Shown here: positions 46,617 to 47,448 of the stretch, in pieces
How positions within the stretch are numbered: the stretch's first letter is position 1
Layout of the letters: every line of letters begins with the position of its first letter
Assembly: GCA_017474285.1 (NCBI GenBank)
Contig: JAFVHT010000047.1
Location: forward strand, 1 to 47,448
Reading direction: 5' to 3'
From: Acetobacter sp.
Lineage (GTDB): Bacteria > Pseudomonadota > Alphaproteobacteria > Acetobacterales > Acetobacteraceae
Length of the DNA stretch: 47,448 nt
The notes under the pieces: generated by a model
The model's input: only the letters and a program-made list of their open reading frames with translations
Databases searched by the model: none
Told to the model about the DNA's origin: nothing
Position numbers and translations under genes: made by a program

Positions 46617-47365
46617 GCTTTACGCGTTTTTCTTGTTTCCTCACCTTAGGCTTTTTTATTGTACTCCGCTTTTCTTCTGCTATAGCGTGGGCTGATACAG
46701 AAAAAGGAAAACGCCTTGTTATTAACATATCCTGTCTTGACCGTTTATATATAGGCACACGTTATACATTAGAGGGGCGTATTCAAAATATTAGCCCGTG
46801 GCCTAAGGGTTTACAAGTTTCAACAGATTCCAAAGGCACTATTCATTTAGAACGTAACACATGCCCTGATGGCGGGGCTTTGAATATCGTTACAGCATCA
46901 CGTATGCCTATTATTATAACAAATGCAGGCAATGCCACAATGACCATTGAACCTCACTTAGGCGCTCCCGTCGCTGTTCATGTTGGCAATGGTCCTGCAT
47001 TACTCGGCAATGCTGAAGAACTCGACGTTTTTTCTAACGCTTCTGGTCCGATTACTATTCCTTCATTAACCACATCAGCGCGTATTCATTCTATAGGATC
47101 TGCCGTCATTACGATTCAACGCGTTCAAGCAACAGCGCTTTCTATCTTTTTAGGAGGAAGTTCGCGTTTTATGATGAAAAAAGGACATATTAAAGCCTTA
47201 GAAATCATCTCAGAAAGTTCTGGTGATGCGTTTTTTCATGGAGAAAGCGGTGTGACAGCCCTTCACGTTTTAGGCAAAGGAAGCATTACGGTTGATCGTG
47301 TCAGTGGCAGTGTTGCCACTGAACGTGATGGACCGGGTAAAATTTTTTATACGTCCGTACCATAG
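46613..47365 (+). CDS. Exported beta-repeat protein (GIN/DUF2807-like)
   Basis: A 250-aa protein with a signal peptide ([17 protein letters not shown]). The mature part is a series of short Gly/Ser/Thr- and Val/Ile-rich strands such as [20 protein letters not shown] and [20 protein letters not shown], which look like a parallel beta-solenoid of the GIN/DUF2807 kind. The function is unknown. Its start overlaps the folE stop by 4 nt, so it is translationally coupled to folE despite having no evident folate role. Confidence 0.6.
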   Translation: MSFTRFSCFLTLGFFIVLRFSSAIAWADTEKGKRLVINISCLDRLYIGTRYTLEGRIQNISPWPKGLQVSTDSKGTIHLERNTCPDGGALNIVTASRMPIIITNAGNATMTIEPHLGAPVAVHVGNGPALLGNAEELDVFSNASGPITIPSLTTSARIHSIGSAVITIQRVQATALSIFLGGSSRFMMKKGHIKALEIISESSGDAFFHGESGVTALHVLGKGSITVDRVSGSVATERDGPGKIFYTSVP

Positions 47366-47434
47366 TTATTCTGACCCCTGACAAACACGTTATAAAATCA
47401 GTGCGCCATTAGAACATGAGGAAAAATAATAACC

Positions 47435-47448
47435 ATGAGAAAAACCAT
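47435..47448 (+). CDS. Possible start of a gene cut by the window edge
   Basis: An ATG (MRKT) lies 14 nt before the window end, with a GAGG about 13 nt upstream. Too little is visible to identify it. Confidence 0.2.

Noticed and set aside
1..47448. CRISPR array, tRNA or rRNA genes, prophage
   Set aside because: No regularly spaced repeats, cloverleaf-like sequences, rRNA or phage structural genes were seen by eye; a covariance-model scan was not possible.

Overview
The window looks like the chromosome of a low-GC alphaproteobacterium, most likely a member of the Acetobacteraceae (acetic acid bacteria, perhaps an insect- or host-associated lineage). The evidence is alphaproteobacterial proteins (a DUF3035/BamF lipoprotein, a PyrX-like dihydroorotase next to pyrB, a DUF815 ATPase divergent from yajC) and a zapE-sucA-sucB block without the mdh-sucC-sucD genes that sit there in many other alphaproteobacteria. 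This placement is inference; no rRNA gene is present to confirm it. No tRNA, CRISPR array, prophage or complete insertion sequence was seen.

Layout. 1-4.6 kb (minus): sucB (cut by the window edge), sucA and an interrupted zapE. 4.7-5.7 kb (plus): a DUF2971 gene broken by two frameshifts, one at a C9 tract. 5.7-7.9 kb (minus): comEC, divergent from a long plus-strand run gltX-pyrB-pyrC/pyrX-plsY-dprA-topA (7.9-16.2 kb), mostly joined by 4-nt overlaps. 16.3-20.0 kb: an OmpA-family porin-like protein, cysK, and a divergent pair of exported proteins with His-rich tails. 20.2-22.2 kb: parE. 22.3-23.4 kb: an unrecognised frameshifted gene and a 60-nt inverted-repeat structure. 23.4-33.9 kb (minus): an isolated nuoM, then (in transcription order) recX, a CHAP lipoprotein, a TatA-like protein, ribF, ileS, lspA, bamF-like and mutL. 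34.3-36.5 kb (plus): argD-argF. 36.6-40.5 kb: one very large fused restriction-modification-specificity gene with a damaged 5' end. 40.7-42.3 kb: yajC divergent from a DUF815 ATPase. 42.5-47.4 kb (plus): a Rieske oxygenase, a GNAT-Nudix fusion, metZ, folE and an exported beta-repeat protein.

The housekeeping genes cover the TCA cycle, pyrimidine, arginine, sulfur amino acid, folate and flavin metabolism, complex I, envelope biogenesis and DNA repair or uptake. All complete core genes read through cleanly. The broken frames are confined to zapE, the DUF2971 gene, the unknown gene at 22.3-23.1 kb and the fused R-M gene. Three of these four breaks can be explained by length changes in homopolymers, and a C10 run also lies in the yajC leader. 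The most interesting questions are whether these tracts are phase-variable switches, gene decay or assembly errors, and why nuoM and yajC are cut off from their usual operon partners.
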